From the NCBI GenBank assembly GCA_012845835.1, contig JABAKD010000003.1:4866870-4930869 (forward strand): a DNA stretch of 64,000 nucleotides. The letters run 5' to 3'. Position 1 is the stretch's first letter. Every line of letters begins with the position of its first letter. Origin of the DNA: Undaria pinnatifida. Taxonomy: Eukaryota > Sar > Phaeophyceae > Laminariales > Alariaceae. The translations under genes were made by a program, and so were the position numbers. Positions 10,543-23,300 of the stretch are shown here, one piece after another. The notes under the pieces were generated by a model, which made no database searches, was not told where the DNA came from, and saw nothing but the letters and a program-made list of their open reading frames with translations.

Positions 10543-11390
10543 GTGCCAGGCGCGCAAGACTTCGCGCTAAATAATTCGCTGGCCTACCCTTCTCTTGCCG
10601 TTACCAAAGGCCCCGGCATCCTCGTTAGCGTGGACTACTTCAGCCCCCTATCCTTAACTCCTCGAGGAAACGCCTACATCCCCCTTTTTGACGGACCATT
10701 TCAGCGCCGCGCCTGTATGTACACCACTACAGAGGCCCAATCCACCGTCTCCAGCACGGCCGACATCCTTGTCGACCGATATATCCTTCTCTGGGGATGC
10801 CCCGTAACTCTACTTTCCGACAACGGACTCCAGGTTTTCTCCAAACTTTTCTTCACCTTCTACGACCGCCGCGACATCAAAAAGATTGCCACCAGTTCCT
10901 ACCACCCGTGCACCAACGGCGGTGTCGAGCGTGTCAACCACCACCATCGCCTTAATGCTCGCCATGGTCGGCGACGAACAACAAACTGAATGGGATATTC
11001 AACTCCCACACGTTGAGAGCGCGTACAACAACTCCGTCAGCGCAGTCACCAGACTTGCTCCAAACGACGTGTACATGGGCCGCCTCCCCCGCCTCCCCCT
11101 CACCGCCTTTGACCTCTCAAACATCGGCGGACACCAAAGCCTCAACCGGGATCGACGAGCTTGTATCGATATCGCCACCGTCCGCAAACAACGTGCCTAC
11201 CGCGCCGTCCGGGAGTTACACGTCATCTATGTATCGCGTCTCGACCGCCGCAACGATCCCCTCATGGATGCCCTCCGCCTACTATCCCCATTCTCCGTCG
11301 ACGGATGGGCGTGGATCTACAACTCCGGCGCCACCATTCGCCAAGGCGCTAGAAGAAGGACCGACGCCATCGTTCTCAAACTAAGCTATC
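10543..11390 (+). pseudogene. Ty3/gypsy integrase core remnant
   Basis: Frame 10543-10989 holds an rve-type core: SVDYFSPLSL..GNAYIPLFDG (first Asp), VTLLSDNGLQVFSKLF (second Asp) and SSYHPCTNGGVERVNHHH (Glu). The frame then shifts by about 10960. LMLAMVGDEQQTEWDIQLPH and SAYNNSVSAVTRLAPNDVY continue in the next frame, matching the usual 'W...L....AYN.S.....APN....G' tail of gypsy integrases. The D,D,E residues are present but the frameshift breaks the protein. Confidence 0.82.
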
Positions 11391-12206
11391 CTTCAATTGG
11401 GTCGGCCCTTTCAAGATCATCGCCGTGGGCCCTGCACCGCCCTCCGTCATTCCAGATGGTCGGTCCCTTCACGACAAGCTCCTGTACTTCGACCTCCCGT
11501 CCGACATGCCCGGACACGACTCCAAACCTCGCGTCGCCGCTCTCCGCTGCAAACCATGGCGGAACTCCGACAACATTCACAACATAAAAAGCACCGTCTG
11601 GCCGACCTCACCCAGTACGTGCTCAACTCCTTCTCCATCAAGTCTCCACTCTTCCACGTCACCCTCGACGACATCTCTCAACCGCCGGAATGGCTCGAGG
11701 TCGACCGGATCTCGGCACATCAGCTCGTTTGCTGCCGGGGAGGTTTCCTCGCCGTCATGTACGAGACCCATAGGGCCGGAATTCTCAGCCCTTCCACATG
11801 GGAACACGAACAAGACCTACAACACCACCGGCTGCACATCCTCCGCTATTGGTCGGGCACCCCCTCACAAGACCGCCAGTCAAACCGCGTATACCGGCAG
11901 ATGCGCATCGGGGCCGCTCACCGCGAAATAACGCGGGCCCGGGGCGAAATATTTCTCGCTCCCGGGTACAGCCTGGTCCCGCGCACGCTCTGGCTCCAGC
12001 GCTTCAGCTCTACTACCCTTCCCGCAGGGGCACATCCCTGGTACAAAGCCCGCAACGGTCTCTGGTGGTTGGGCAAGGTGGCCCATCGCTCCTCGACCGA
12101 CAGTTCTTCCGCCAACTCCTACATCGTTCGCTTCCTCGATGACCCGGGACCGAGCAAGATTGACCTCCTGCCATCATCTTACACCACTTCGCGGAGCGAC
12201 GTTTGA
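11391..12206 (+). pseudogene. C-terminal module of the retroelement polyprotein
   Basis: After another frame change, the frame at 11397-12206 encodes WLEVDRISAHQLVCCRGGFL, then YRQMRIGAAHREITRARGEI. The end, WYKARNGLWWLGKVAHRS followed by YIVRFLDDPGPSKIDLL, resembles the small beta-barrel/chromo-like end found after integrase in many Ty3 elements of algae and oomycetes. It stops with TGA at 12206. Confidence 0.65.
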
Positions 12207-13012
12207 AGATCCTGGTGCCTTCAGCGTCATCGCGCCGGGGGAGTTGCTCACGGTGTCCTACGCAATGCCGATGGGCCCCGCGGAGCCCTCTACCCCCCCT
12301 TAGTAAGTCGGGAAACTGGCGTCAACCATACCTTCAGTGTTATATTTTTTTGTCGTGTTTAGGTGTTCCTCGTGATTTGTGGCATCTTCAGGGTGTACTA
12401 TAACTTCGTTCTTTCAGTTGCTGAGCCTTTAGGTCCGCTGTAACCTCGTCGTTTCCCCTATTCAGTGTGGCCTTTCACTATCCTTGATTACCTTTTTCAC
12501 GTTTCTGTTTTCAGTTCGGGTGTCACCTTTTCTGGTGCCCCTTTACCCACGCCCATGCGCCTCAGGCACAAAGATTAGTCCCTGACTGGTATCCTACAGT
12601 GCACGTATCTGTTCTCAGTTCGGATGATACTTTTCTGGTGCTCCATGTTCCTCGCCCATACATCCCAAGCACAGAGATTCGGCCGGCGGCTGGTATCCTG
12701 CCGTGCGTGCTTCCACTTCCACAGTTCGGTATTGCTTTTTCTGGAGCCCCTTCCCGTGTATTCTGCGTTGTCGTACCTTAGCATGTTCTGCTTAGCACTC
12801 TGTTAATAGTAGCCCCACGGGTTAACCCCTATCAGATGCGTTTTAGCCTCAATCACCAATCATCAATCACGAGTTGTAGGCTGGTCTATAGCCTCATTAG
12901 CTGTCGTCGTTTTGAATATCAGTATCTTCGATCCACTTCCCGATTTACTGATTCTTAATTAGCCATCGCTATATCGTCGCGTAATCTGCATCTACGACTA
13001 TTCAGGGTGGGC
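12207..13012. other. 3' flank of the retroelement
   Basis: Non-coding, with T-rich plus-strand text and a direct repeat (12502-12760). It may include the remains of an LTR, but no matching 5' LTR was found. Confidence 0.4.
12502..12760. repeat. ~104-bp direct repeat, 2 copies plus a partial third
   Basis: Copies begin near 12502, 12605 and 12716. Each has a CAGTTCGG block, then a CTTTTCTGG.GC block, an AGCACAGAGATT-like block and CTGGTATCCTRCNGTGC. Confidence 0.75.
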
Positions 13013-13752
13013 TAATGTTATGGTGTTGCACTTCGTATTCGCCATTATATGAGCAACAGACCAACCGCCCATCCCTGTTGATTAATTTAGATATATTTAT
13101 GTTATTCCACTTTCGCGTCATGCGGAATCGACCGTGTGACTCGGAATCTGTAGTGCGATTAGAAAAACTGTCGTGCGATCTAGGAATAGGCACGCACGAC
13201 AGTATAATGAGCCACGGAATCTGTGCAGCATGTAAGAAGCATAACAATGGTAGCCTCCTAGTTGGGCAACGCCCTGCGCTTGTTGGCTGAGATTACGCAG
13301 TTGGGCGTTCGCATAAGGAGTAGGATGGTTCTTAGGAGAGCCCTAGGACTCGATGTCCTTGGCTGTGTTAGAGGTTGCTCTTTGCTGTTACTTCACGTGC
13401 GGAAAACGCCACGCATGTGGCTTGCGGAGAGACCGACGTACGCAGATAGCACCTTGCGCTCAGGAGTTACGTCAGGAGTGGCGTCTTAGATCACGCTTTG
13501 TAATCATTGCCAGTACGAGAGCCAGTTCTAGTAGTTTGGCTATGGCCACGTTATTCCCTCAGCCCCCCCTCTCTCTCACTCTAGTATACTGACCAAACTA
13601 AGCAAGCATTGCTCCTTGATAATAAGAGAAATCTACTTTCTGGATTTTATACTGCTGCAAACTGTGGTCTCGCGATGGACACACCTGTGCCCCTTCCGTG
13701 GATCGCTATCTACAAGGATCTCGCTAAGCTGCACCTTCACATTGGCACACGG
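13013..13752 (+). mobile_element. TIR-like element, right copy
   Basis: This is the partner of the inverted copy at 7670-8384. The ends read AATGTTATGGTG and CACCTTCACATT; the second is close to the reverse complement of the first (10 of 12 bases), as expected of short terminal inverted repeats. It is about 740 bp with no transposase frame. Confidence 0.6.
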
Positions 13753-14744
13753 GCGCGCCGCAGAGAAACCACTATCAATAGAGAAAGACATATCGCACGA
13801 AGCAGTTTTCAGTACCAGCAGTTCATACCAGCACTGACAAAAGGCCTTTTCATGTTCAGGTCGTACTTCTCGTCGTGTTTTCCCGTCTTTCAGGACGTGT
13901 TCATATGTTGGACACGGAGGTTTTGTGGCCTCGTATAATGGCAGCGCTTACTTGCACTTTTCTTGCCCTACGTGGGGTTGTCTAATCAGGCGAGGACAAG
14001 CAAGATACACAAAAGTTTTGTTGGCCGTACGAGTATGAGAATGAGGGGGATTTTAGCGAAATCCGCACGTATGCTCACTTTTTTTCGATCAAAAAGGTAA
14101 GGCATATTTTCAAAGTGTGTCAACAGCGACCAGGGCTTGCATCATCGCAGGCCTGCACTGAGATAAACGACGGGATAAATGCTTGGAATTTCCGTTTTCC
14201 TTTTTTAATTTTCGTTCCCAGGAATCCCCATTAAAAACACTCCGGGAGACGCGGGGTCACGACTCGTTTCGATTAAAAAAGAGTGTTTTGGCAAGAGAGG
14301 CAGTGGATGGCGCTCTCGCATGGACTTCTTGCTTGTAATCCTCTGGCAGGCGAGAAACTATGCCACTGCCAAAAAGATACCACACTGCATCCATGTATAG
14401 ATTAGACTATAGTCTATGTTGTCCCCAAAAACATGGAGGGAAGGAGGGATAAAAACGTAAAGGGGTTACACGAATGGATGGAGGTACAGGATATCAGTAA
14501 TCGTACGTAGAGTGGTGACGTTAGGCATGACGCTGGTTCTCAGACATCTTGCAGGTTGTACCATGAGTAGAGTCATGGCACCCCTAAACGCGTCCAAGTA
14601 ACAGTCAATCATTCAATAAATTCGTTGCTCCAGCGCTGCGCGCTCTGTCAATTTTGCCACCAACCATTCAAATCCGCTACGTATTCATATTACTATAGGG
14701 CGCTGTTAATAATTGTTAGCGTGTACGAAGTGTGCTCGACAGGC
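13753..14744. other. intergenic, no feature recognised
   Basis: I see no gene, RNA or tandem repeat here. Confidence 0.5.
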
Positions 14745-15860
14745 GGTTGTATCTCCCACGACCGACCACCGGCCCTCCGAAAATATTCGGACGTTTTCAA
14801 TACGATGTATAGCGTGGTATATATGTGGCCAATAGCTCGGACGACCGACAGCTGATCATCCAATTTGTTTCGGCCGCTTTTGACACGGCGGTGTATAGTG
14901 TGGTCATAAGGTGGCTAAAGCTCTCACAACTCTTGACCGATCTTCCAAAAAAGTTCGGCCGCTTTTTATATGACGTGTAGTAGCGTGGTCAAAGGGTGAT
15001 CAATATCATAGCTTCCACAACTTAGCGACGACCGGTCCTCCAAAAGCGCTATTTCTGCCGCTTTTGATACGGTGTATAGTGTGGTCACAAGGTAGAAATA
15101 GTTCCTTCCCATAACTGACGACCGTTCGTCCCTAAACTTTTCGGCCGCTTTTGGAAGTGTGTGGCACAGAGATGGCCATACCTCCAACGACCGACGAGCA
15201 ACCTCCAACAATGCTCGGCCGCTGGTGATAGTTTGTACGGTGATAGTTTGTACGGTGATAGTTTGTACGGTGATAGTTTGTACGGTGATAGTTTGTACGG
15301 TGATAGTTTGTACGGTGATAGTTTGTACGGTGATAGTGTGTAAGGTGATAGTGTTTAGGGTGGTAGTGTGTACGGTGATAGTGTGTACGGTGATAGTGTG
15401 CACGGTGATAGTGTGCACGGTGATAGTGTGTACGGTGATAGTGTATACGGTGATAGTGTGTACGGTGATAGTGTGTACGGTGATAGTGTGTACGGTGTGA
15501 TCAAACTGAGGCCATAGCTCCCACGACCGACGACCGATCCGCGAAAAATGTTCTGCCGCTTTTGACAGTGTGTACAACATGGGAAAAAAATAGCAAGCCC
15601 CAAAAATGTTCAGCCGCTTGTGATAGTGTTGCAGAAAAGTGAAAATACGGCAATACGCAGGCCGCTCCTACGACCAACGACCGATCCTCCACCAATGTTC
15701 GGCCGCTTTTGAAAGTGTGTACAGCTAGTGTACAGCGCGGTGAAAAATGGCAATAGCCCTCACGACCGACAACCGATCCTCCAACAATGTTCTGCCGCTA
15801 TTGATAGTGCGTATAGTGTGATCAAAAGGCGGCCATAGCTCCTACAACCGACGACCTCGG
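14745..15860. repeat. higher-order tandem repeat (75-95 bp units) with an internal 15-bp array
   Basis: The word TTCGGCCGCTTTTGA, or a close variant, recurs at about 14864, 14957, 15052, 15137, 15211, 15550, 15607, 15696 and 15789. Between these are GTGTATAGTGTGGTCA and CGACCGACGACCGATCCTCC blocks. In one unit, the 15-mer TGATAGTTTGTACGG (later TGATAGTGTGTACGG) is expanded to 18 copies at 15226-15495. Both strands are open across the 15-bp array, which creates false reading frames. Confidence 0.88.
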
Positions 15861-17186
15861 TCCGTCTCCGTTAGCCGTTACGCCCTTCACGCTTGGTATC
15901 AAAGCACTTTCATTATATTAAATGTTGATTACCCAACTACCGCGATGATTGCAGCTCCCGCGTGCAATATGCAGCTCCTTCTTTTCGCTTTTGCGCGGCC
16001 GCGCTCGAGGTGTGTGCGTCCTGGCACGCCTTTCCCTCCTTACTTAGTTTAGTCACTTCTATTAATAAAAGCAAGCAAACACCGTCCCCTTTTTTTGCCA
16101 ATTCCGAAACAACACAAGCACCTTCCCCTTCCTTCATTTTTAAAAAGACACGAAAAACAAATACAAATGTAATAGTAAGGTATACTCGTTGGGATATGCT
16201 TTACCCCTGCAAGACCTTTTTCATCCCCACCTTCATTTAAGTACCGTACGATGAGATAAATATACCAAATGCATGTAGCCTAGACTACGTGTCTGCCAAT
16301 ACGTCTTTCCTCCTAAAAGCCAACGCACCCGGCGCCAAGGTGCTCCGGCAGAACAGGTATAGCCAACACCATCTGGTTGGCGAACCGACTCCAATCGTCT
16401 CGCGCTAGGATAACGACGCGAGACAAACTACTCCACCCAGTGCAAAAGAGAAAGAGAACCAATACTTGCTCTTTCCTGCACAAAATAATTCCTCGCTCAC
16501 ATGCTCCTCAGAACTTTTTGGAGCAATCAAGCGTATAATTTTTAACCCACGTAGTGACACGTCATCCACGTTGTACAATTCCAGCGGCAGATTATAACGT
16601 CACCTTCAATGAAGTCACATGTCGGCCAGGAAATTTCCATCAGAAATCTCCGTAGTCCGTAAGAAATTTCCTTGAAAGGATGGCCCACGTATCAGAAAAC
16701 TGCAGCCACGAAAAATCCCCTTTCCTCCAGGGGCCCTTTAATGCCGTATTATCCTGTAAAATATTCGCCAACCATCGCCCCCCACATATTTCACCGCCGT
16801 TGTAAAGGTAGGTAGACCACAGGTCAACTTGGGCAGCGCTAACATTAGCATATTCCGCCCTTTGCCGGCACCCAGCACACGAGAGCACCACACTGTAGGT
16901 GAGTGCAGCACCAAACAACCACTGAACTGAGTTGTGGACACCTCATCTCTAACCCCCCCCCCATCGTCTGATGGACCTAACACGGCTTCATGCCTAAAAC
17001 ACATCCTGTCAGATCACTCATCACGCCATATACTGCTTAAACTCAGGACCATATTAGCCGGCATGATCGTACGAACCAGCGTGCGAATAACGCCCAATTT
17101 CTTTTGGAAGGAGAAAAGCAGCACCCTGACTACTGGCGCGTCACCTAGCCCCCCCCCCCCCCCCACCCCCTCAACCCGCGCCGAGG
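15861..17186. other. intergenic region downstream of the La gene
   Basis: This is the 3' flank of the minus-strand La gene, and its right part should hold that gene's 3' UTR. No clear polyadenylation signal could be fixed by eye. A poly-C/poly-G run lies at about 17150-17170, just past the La stop codon. Confidence 0.45.
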
Positions 17187-17309
17187 TTAGTCCTTGCGTC
17201 CGCGCCCCCGCCCCCCACCTCGGCCCTTTCCTCTTCCCTTTCCACGTCCGCGCCCCCTGCCGCCGCTGTTGCGGTTGTTTCTCTCGGACTTGGCCTTCTC
17301 AACGCGTTC
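17187..17309 (-). CDS. La exon 15, RGG/GRG-rich tail
   Basis: 123 bp, 40 residues and stop (17187-17189). It has a strong T-rich acceptor ending ACGGTTTCTTAG. It encodes [20 protein letters not shown], then [20 protein letters not shown]. Phase 0 joins it to EQAYY of exon 14, so the helix continues. Arg-Gly tails add nonspecific RNA affinity and are often methylated. Confidence 0.88.
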   Translation of the reverse strand, partial: ERVEKAKSERNNRNSGGRGRGRGKGRGKGRGGGRGRGRKD

Positions 17310-20300
17310 CTAAGAAACCGTTCAAAACAAAACAAAAAACGCAATGCGAGGTACATTTTGAGGACGGTATCGAAACATTAATATTTCGTTGATGCTCTCG
17401 ATACTCGGGATATCGAAATATTTCGTCAATTCTCTCTCTTCACGTACCTGGGCCGTCCTAACCCATCCGCATAAAAACGTTAAAAAGTTGCAGCCACAAA
17501 AAAAAATATGTCAGAACAACATATATATATCAATTTTTCAACTGTCATTTTTTCGAATGGTTGCGCCCATTCAAAAAGCCTCGGCCTCATTTCTTGGCGC
17601 CCTCAAACAAAAGCCCAACGTAAAAAAAGGATTAGCAAAAGCTTGTCAAAGTGGCATAGCAATTTCGTTCATTTATGCGTTTACCTCGCGACACGAAACA
17701 CGCCCATTCGGAACGCCTCACTAGACCTTTCTCAACACGTTCCTTACAAAAACATTTAAAAAAACAAACTACAGGACGACATCGCAATTTTACGATAGAC
17801 TTCAGACACTACAGTTAATGGGTACCCGATTTAAGAGCATCCACAATAAGACAGAACGGAAAACGGACATAACGTAACTGCACTAGAAATGCACCCACGT
17901 TTTTCGGGACAGATTACTTGGAAATAGTGTGGAATACGCTCTGCAGTTGTAAAAAATGTTAAAAGCTGTGAAATCGGCATGTCACGCCTATATGCCATAC
18001 TCAATCTGAGACGAGAGCGGCACGGATATAAGAGCAAATACGTGGGTTGACGAGACTCTTGACTTTTGTGACGGACAACCGCCAAGGACCGTCCAATACT
18101 AAAACCAGTACATTACATCTGGATAGGCCTTCTCGGTACAAAGCTAGACCGTCAACCGACATCTTTGCATAAGAGCGGTCGGTAAAACTGGCCTTTTCCG
18201 AGAGGCTCTTGAATATCTTAAATCGGGCACCCTGCTGCAGTGTAGACTGTATATAGGATTTGTATACTGACTGAGTACTCACGTAGTACGCCTGTTCGAC
18301 GTCCCCTTCCAGCAGCGTGACCACCCCCTTTTCCTTCATCTCGGGGGCCAAGGCCAAGCCATCCTCTTTCGCTGCTTCGACAACGGCCTTAGCCTCGGAG
18401 GCGTTTTCCATTCTGGGGACACGAAATAAAAAGCACGGCGCAACAGGAAGCACGGAGCACAATATTGCCGCACGCACTTGTCATACCAGTACGCTTTTGG
18501 TTAAAAGGGGTCGCGACATGAATGCGATGAACACGTCCGATGAACACGTGCGACCGTTCAAGTAAAAAACGCGCTCGATATTGCTGCTGTTGTTGTCAAT
18601 GTTCTCATATCGTCTCCCTTGGATATCGAAATAACAGAACGTCTTTGAATTACAATGAGCGGCGCAATATGGGACGAGTTTTTTTGCCCTTCTGTGGGAC
18701 GAAGAAAAAGAAACGTCGCCCCAGGGAGCAAGATTGGGCAAAGGAGGGCATGCACACAGAAGCGCGCCCAGTGCTATTGCCGACATGGTTGCATACTCTT
18801 GACAGTGCCATATACTCTCAGGTGTCTTGTGATCAGCCTGTCTCGAGGACCTCGAGGATCGAAGGAGCACCGCCGATAGTGATACCGCTGCTGTCTGTTA
18901 ACGTCGCATCATAACTTGACATCAAAAGTACGGCAACATCCAAAGTGGCATCACAGCAAAAAATCATACATGACCTCATAAACTGATAGCACAACAATTT
19001 TCAACATCATAACTTTACTTCACACCGTACCCGACACACAATTGAATGCTATTACACAGAGGCATCAGCTGCGGCGTTACGCATAAACACTACAGGTAAC
19101 GAACGAAATCAACCACACGTAAGGAATTTTTTCAATCTTTTCTTCAGGCCGTAATAAAAACGTCCCCTATCCCCACAGTTGAGGCGTTTCGCGCATTTTC
19201 TACGGGTAACGATATCAGCCACAAGCAACAACACCTCTTGCTTTAGGCCGAATCAAAAGCGTCCCTTGTCCCCGGTAAGGAAAAACATCCACAGCAGAGT
19301 GTTTGCGAAGAACATTCTTCCGAAAAGTACTTTCCTCCGCTAAAAAACGTGAAAATTACCTTCCCATCGTAATGGTTTTGGTGTTTGCGTTGGAAGTAAA
19401 CAAAAACCTGCAGGCGACGCCTTCAAATTTGATGGGGAAAGTGGGGATGTGCGGCAACAAGGCCAAAAAGTAGGAAAAAAGCACGAAAAAAAGCGAAAAA
19501 CAGTACCAGGTACGAGAACCAACGGCAGCCAAGCAACGGTTGTTTTGCTGTGTCGATAAACCACTGCACTGAGCAAACAGCAGGCAGCTCGTGGCGCGAG
19601 TCTGACAAGAAAGGTGCTCCGTGACTAGTGATTGGAGCTGCGTCCGACCAATTATCGGTGTGTTGTAGGCCAACGAAATGGAGAGCCCAAAAAGTAGTGC
19701 ATGTTTTGTCAAAACCTACCTTCGCTGAAGTATTTTTTAGGCTGTATTTTAGAAAAGTACCACAGATTCTACCTTCGACGGGATTCTCAAGTTTTTTTTA
19801 CGAAGACCTTTTTCGCGAACGCTAATAGTGGAAAATCACAAACCTTCCGTAAGTGCCATTCCTATACATTGGGAGCCCCCCACGTACTACCCGTGTGTAC
19901 CAGCCCAATATACCGGCACTATCAGTGCACCGGCACTATATTGGGCACAGGGATACTACAGGGAGTTCCAGTGGTGCCAAGCGATTTGACCGCCACGATA
20001 GAGGGCAGTGGCACTATTAGTACTATTCAACCAGCACTGTTGGCGGTTTCACAGGCACTATAGAGGGCAGTGGAACTACTCAACCCACACAATACGGGAG
20101 CCCCCCACTGTGTGTAAATACAGCTGTAGTACCTGATCCAGGCCTCAAGCTCTCCGAAGGAAAAGTCGATGTACAGCGCAGTGCCGCAGCTCTGGACCGC
20201 CTCTTTCAGGCTTTCGCGTGACACACCCGTCGAAGGAATGCCAGTCACCTGCCAACGTCAAAGATAATAAACAGGAAACGATAGAAAACAAGTACCAGGT

Positions 20301-23300
20301 ACTGGATAAGACATAATAAACGAGATACCCCAATCAGCATCAACAAATAATACGAGGAAGAAAAAACATGAGAAACACGAGGCAACAAATTAGAAGCAAG
20401 AGGAAGTAGACACGACCCACCCACCAAACGAAAACGAGGTCCCGGCTCTCTAAAAGAGCGAATGCCTGAAGCAGGCGATGAAAGGCAAAATCCCGTCGAA
20501 CCGGTTTCAATAGGATTAAATTGCCAATCGCGCAGTGTACACACGCGGGCCCAATGGTACGGTGTGAACAACGGGCGTTACAGTGGGTATATTACAGGTG
20601 GGTGTTGCAGTAGGTGCTAGGTGGTTTACAGTACGTGTGTTGCAGTAGGTGCTACAGTAGGTGTTACAAAAGGTAATACATAACCTGACAGGTTCTACAA
20701 CATGCATTACCGTGCCAGGTAGGTGCTAGTCAGTAGATGATACAGCAGTACGTGCCACAGCCAGTAGATGATACCGCACTAGGCGATAGAGTAGTTCTTA
20801 CAGTAGAAAATACAGGGGTGGGTCAACCACCTCATCCCTAGACAGCTATCTGGAGAAAACCACTCAACACAAACACAGACGCGGCAAAACAAACCCATCA
20901 TCGACAAGCGGTGCTTCGTATTCCACCATCTGATGCTGACTACTCGATGTTTTACGCTCAACAGTCGACGATCGACGCTTGACATGTGATGCTTAATAAT
21001 TTTAGAAACCCACCAACGTTTTCGGGACTAATCGCTAACCAGGTACAGTACAACGGCAGCAGCACTACAGCATTTCTACAACAGTTAAGTGCTCACATGG
21101 ACGATCTTTCCAGCCTCGAAAACCACAGGCGCCGGTTCAGCTGACCGAAAAGAAAAAGCACAGACAGCACAGGCGAACATTTTTTTTTACATCGACATCA
21201 AGGCTATTATATACCGGCGAATCAGACGCGGTCTGTCAGGTAAGCGTGAAACCGGGGTATAACAAATGGCAGCATCGAACGTTTTTGTAATCGTACCAGA
21301 TACACAACACGCAATAGCATACTACGTCACGTGTCACCACGCCATTTCACAGGGGTTACAAGGCTTGGCAAGTGATACGGTGAAAACAGCACACTACTGC
21401 AGTGCTGTTAGCACATCAGTAGGCTACTCTGTAGTCCTTTCATATTATACCTGGTAAACAATTTATTAGTATCGTACGATCTGTGAGGAAGACACCTCAA
21501 CAGGTTCACCGTACAAGGGCGGTATGTACTGACCATAAACTAACCATCTAATCGACATGCACAATACCCGTCTGAAGTACCTAATCATAGCGTGGTACAA
21601 ATTCACCAAAACAACGAAGTGCGTTAGGATATTAATATTGCACTCAGGACACATTACCAGTAGCATACGACAAACACGAGGCAGTGCAGAATCACATTCA
21701 CCATTAGAATAGAATAGACTACAGTGATGTAGCCATGTCGAATATAAAGACTACTTGGCATACAATAACGATACAGCCATGCAGACTACAGCGATACCGC
21801 CACAAAGACTGCAGCTCGTGGATAAAAGGGCGGATAAGCCCCTGTGTGGTCCCTCTCTGCGGTCCGGACTCACCTTTGGTCTGTTTGTTGTCGGAACGGT
21901 TTTCGCGCTCGAAAGGCCGAGTCGCCGGGCGAATCTGTGACATCACAAACAACAGCACCAGCAACAACAACGGAATTTTACCGTCAGGGGACATCTTAGA
22001 TACATCCCCGGGTTTCAAAAATGGATGGAGTTTTAAAGGCCCAGAGCTGGGCGGCCTTCCACGCTTTTAGACCATATACGGCAGAAAACCACAACAACTA
22101 CCTGCTATAGATAGCAGCATTCGTCAGAAAAGCCACACCATTGACAAGAACAAGCTATAACACTAGACTATAGACATGAAAGCTACGATACGATGGCACT
22201 ATTGATAATAGCAATAGTGGGAATATGGGCATTTGATATTCCTACCAACCGTTCAATTCACCATTGGCACTATTGGTGTTCTGCAACATAAAGTCCATTC
22301 AGAATCTGAATGTAAAGCTATCTTCACATTCCACCACAGTAACTTGTAATCAACGGCAGTCAAGGGGCAGTTAAGGGCAGTCAAGGGCAATGACTGCTGG
22401 CTGGTGAAACGATGCCAAGGGAAAAACTAGGAGGGTTGCATTGTCTGTATTAGTGGTACCATCCAATACACACACCCCGAAGAAGTGCTACGGTAGCAGT
22501 ATCAATAATGTCTCCAATTTCATTCATAATAATAGTATACTCCGGAGTATAAAAAAAGTATTTTATAATATACCTGACGCCCCTTTTGGGGGCAAGTACA
22601 CTTATTAATAGATTGCTTCGATTGCTTTGATTGCTTGGATTGCTGAACGGAGGCGCCTCCTTCACTCAGGAGCTGCCCAGAACAAAATACAAACAACACT
22701 ATCTACGTTACATGCCTAGCGTAGATACATGCTTCGGTAAAGGTATGACACAGGTGCACCAGTTTGGTCTTCTGAGGCTGTTAGGTGACAACAGCTGTGA
22801 CTTCATAACCTACTCTCTCTCTATACTCTCTACCCCACCGAAGACATTATTTTGAGAAAACTGAAAACGCCAACCCGATGTACAAACCCATGGCCTGGTA
22901 TACAAACACAAACATTACCACTGCAAAAAAAACGGCATTCCGATTCACCATGTTCAGGAGCCCCGTGACAAAAAGAACATATCGTAGCCAAAAAATGGTA
23001 CACCTTAATACCTCTCCTGGTAGCACGCGTCCTTTACGTCCTTTGTGGGGTCGCGCATCTGGCGTGGCTTACAACTGTCTTCACTTATGGCTGTTGGGTT
23101 GCAAGGTGGGGCATCGGTATTGCCTTGCAGGTCTGGTATCGGTACAGTGAGGAAGGATGACAAGCACCTCAAGCAAACCTCACCGAACAATGAAAAGTAC
23201 CCCAAAACAAAACCTCACCGAGATGGACTCTCCTTCCCAGGTTAACTCGTCAGACTTCTCCACGGCCTTCTCCGCACTCTCCTTCGTCTCGAACTCCACG

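Larger units (their letters stand above)
6858..12206 (+). mobile_element. decayed Ty3/gypsy-type LTR retroelement, pol region
   Basis: Recognisable pol domains lie in the usual Ty3/gypsy order: aspartic protease (~6865-7150), RNase H (~8341-8800), a repeat-rich linker (8840-10500), integrase (~10600-11250) and a C-terminal module (to 12206). The reverse transcriptase, expected between protease and RNase H, is absent; that place is taken by 7241-7669 and by a 0.7 kb TIR-like element. The pieces lie in all three plus frames with nonsense codons, so the copy is dead. No gag and no paired LTRs could be identified by eye. Confidence 0.8.

Noticed and set aside
8829-10574. Proline-rich frames of up to 324 codons as independent genes
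   Set aside because: The region is C-rich and open in several frames at once, and it lies between RNase H and integrase of the same decayed element.
15226-15495. Possible repeat protein on the plus strand (VIVCTV repeats)
   Set aside because: Same array; a 15-bp unit without stops keeps a frame open by default.
14966-15580. 204-codon frame with repeating HTITV peptide
   Set aside because: It is the reverse strand of the 15-bp tandem array.
18001-18282. Minus-strand frame continuing past La exon 14 ([16 protein letters not shown])
   Set aside because: Exon 14 has a strong GTGAGT donor, and the RGG exon at 17309 continues the helix in phase. The 18001-18282 text has no good donor and no La similarity.
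23005-23110. Possible extra La exon ([16 protein letters not shown])
   Set aside because: Its end would be in phase 2, which does not match the next plausible exon; the exon at 22574-22672 fits phase on both sides.
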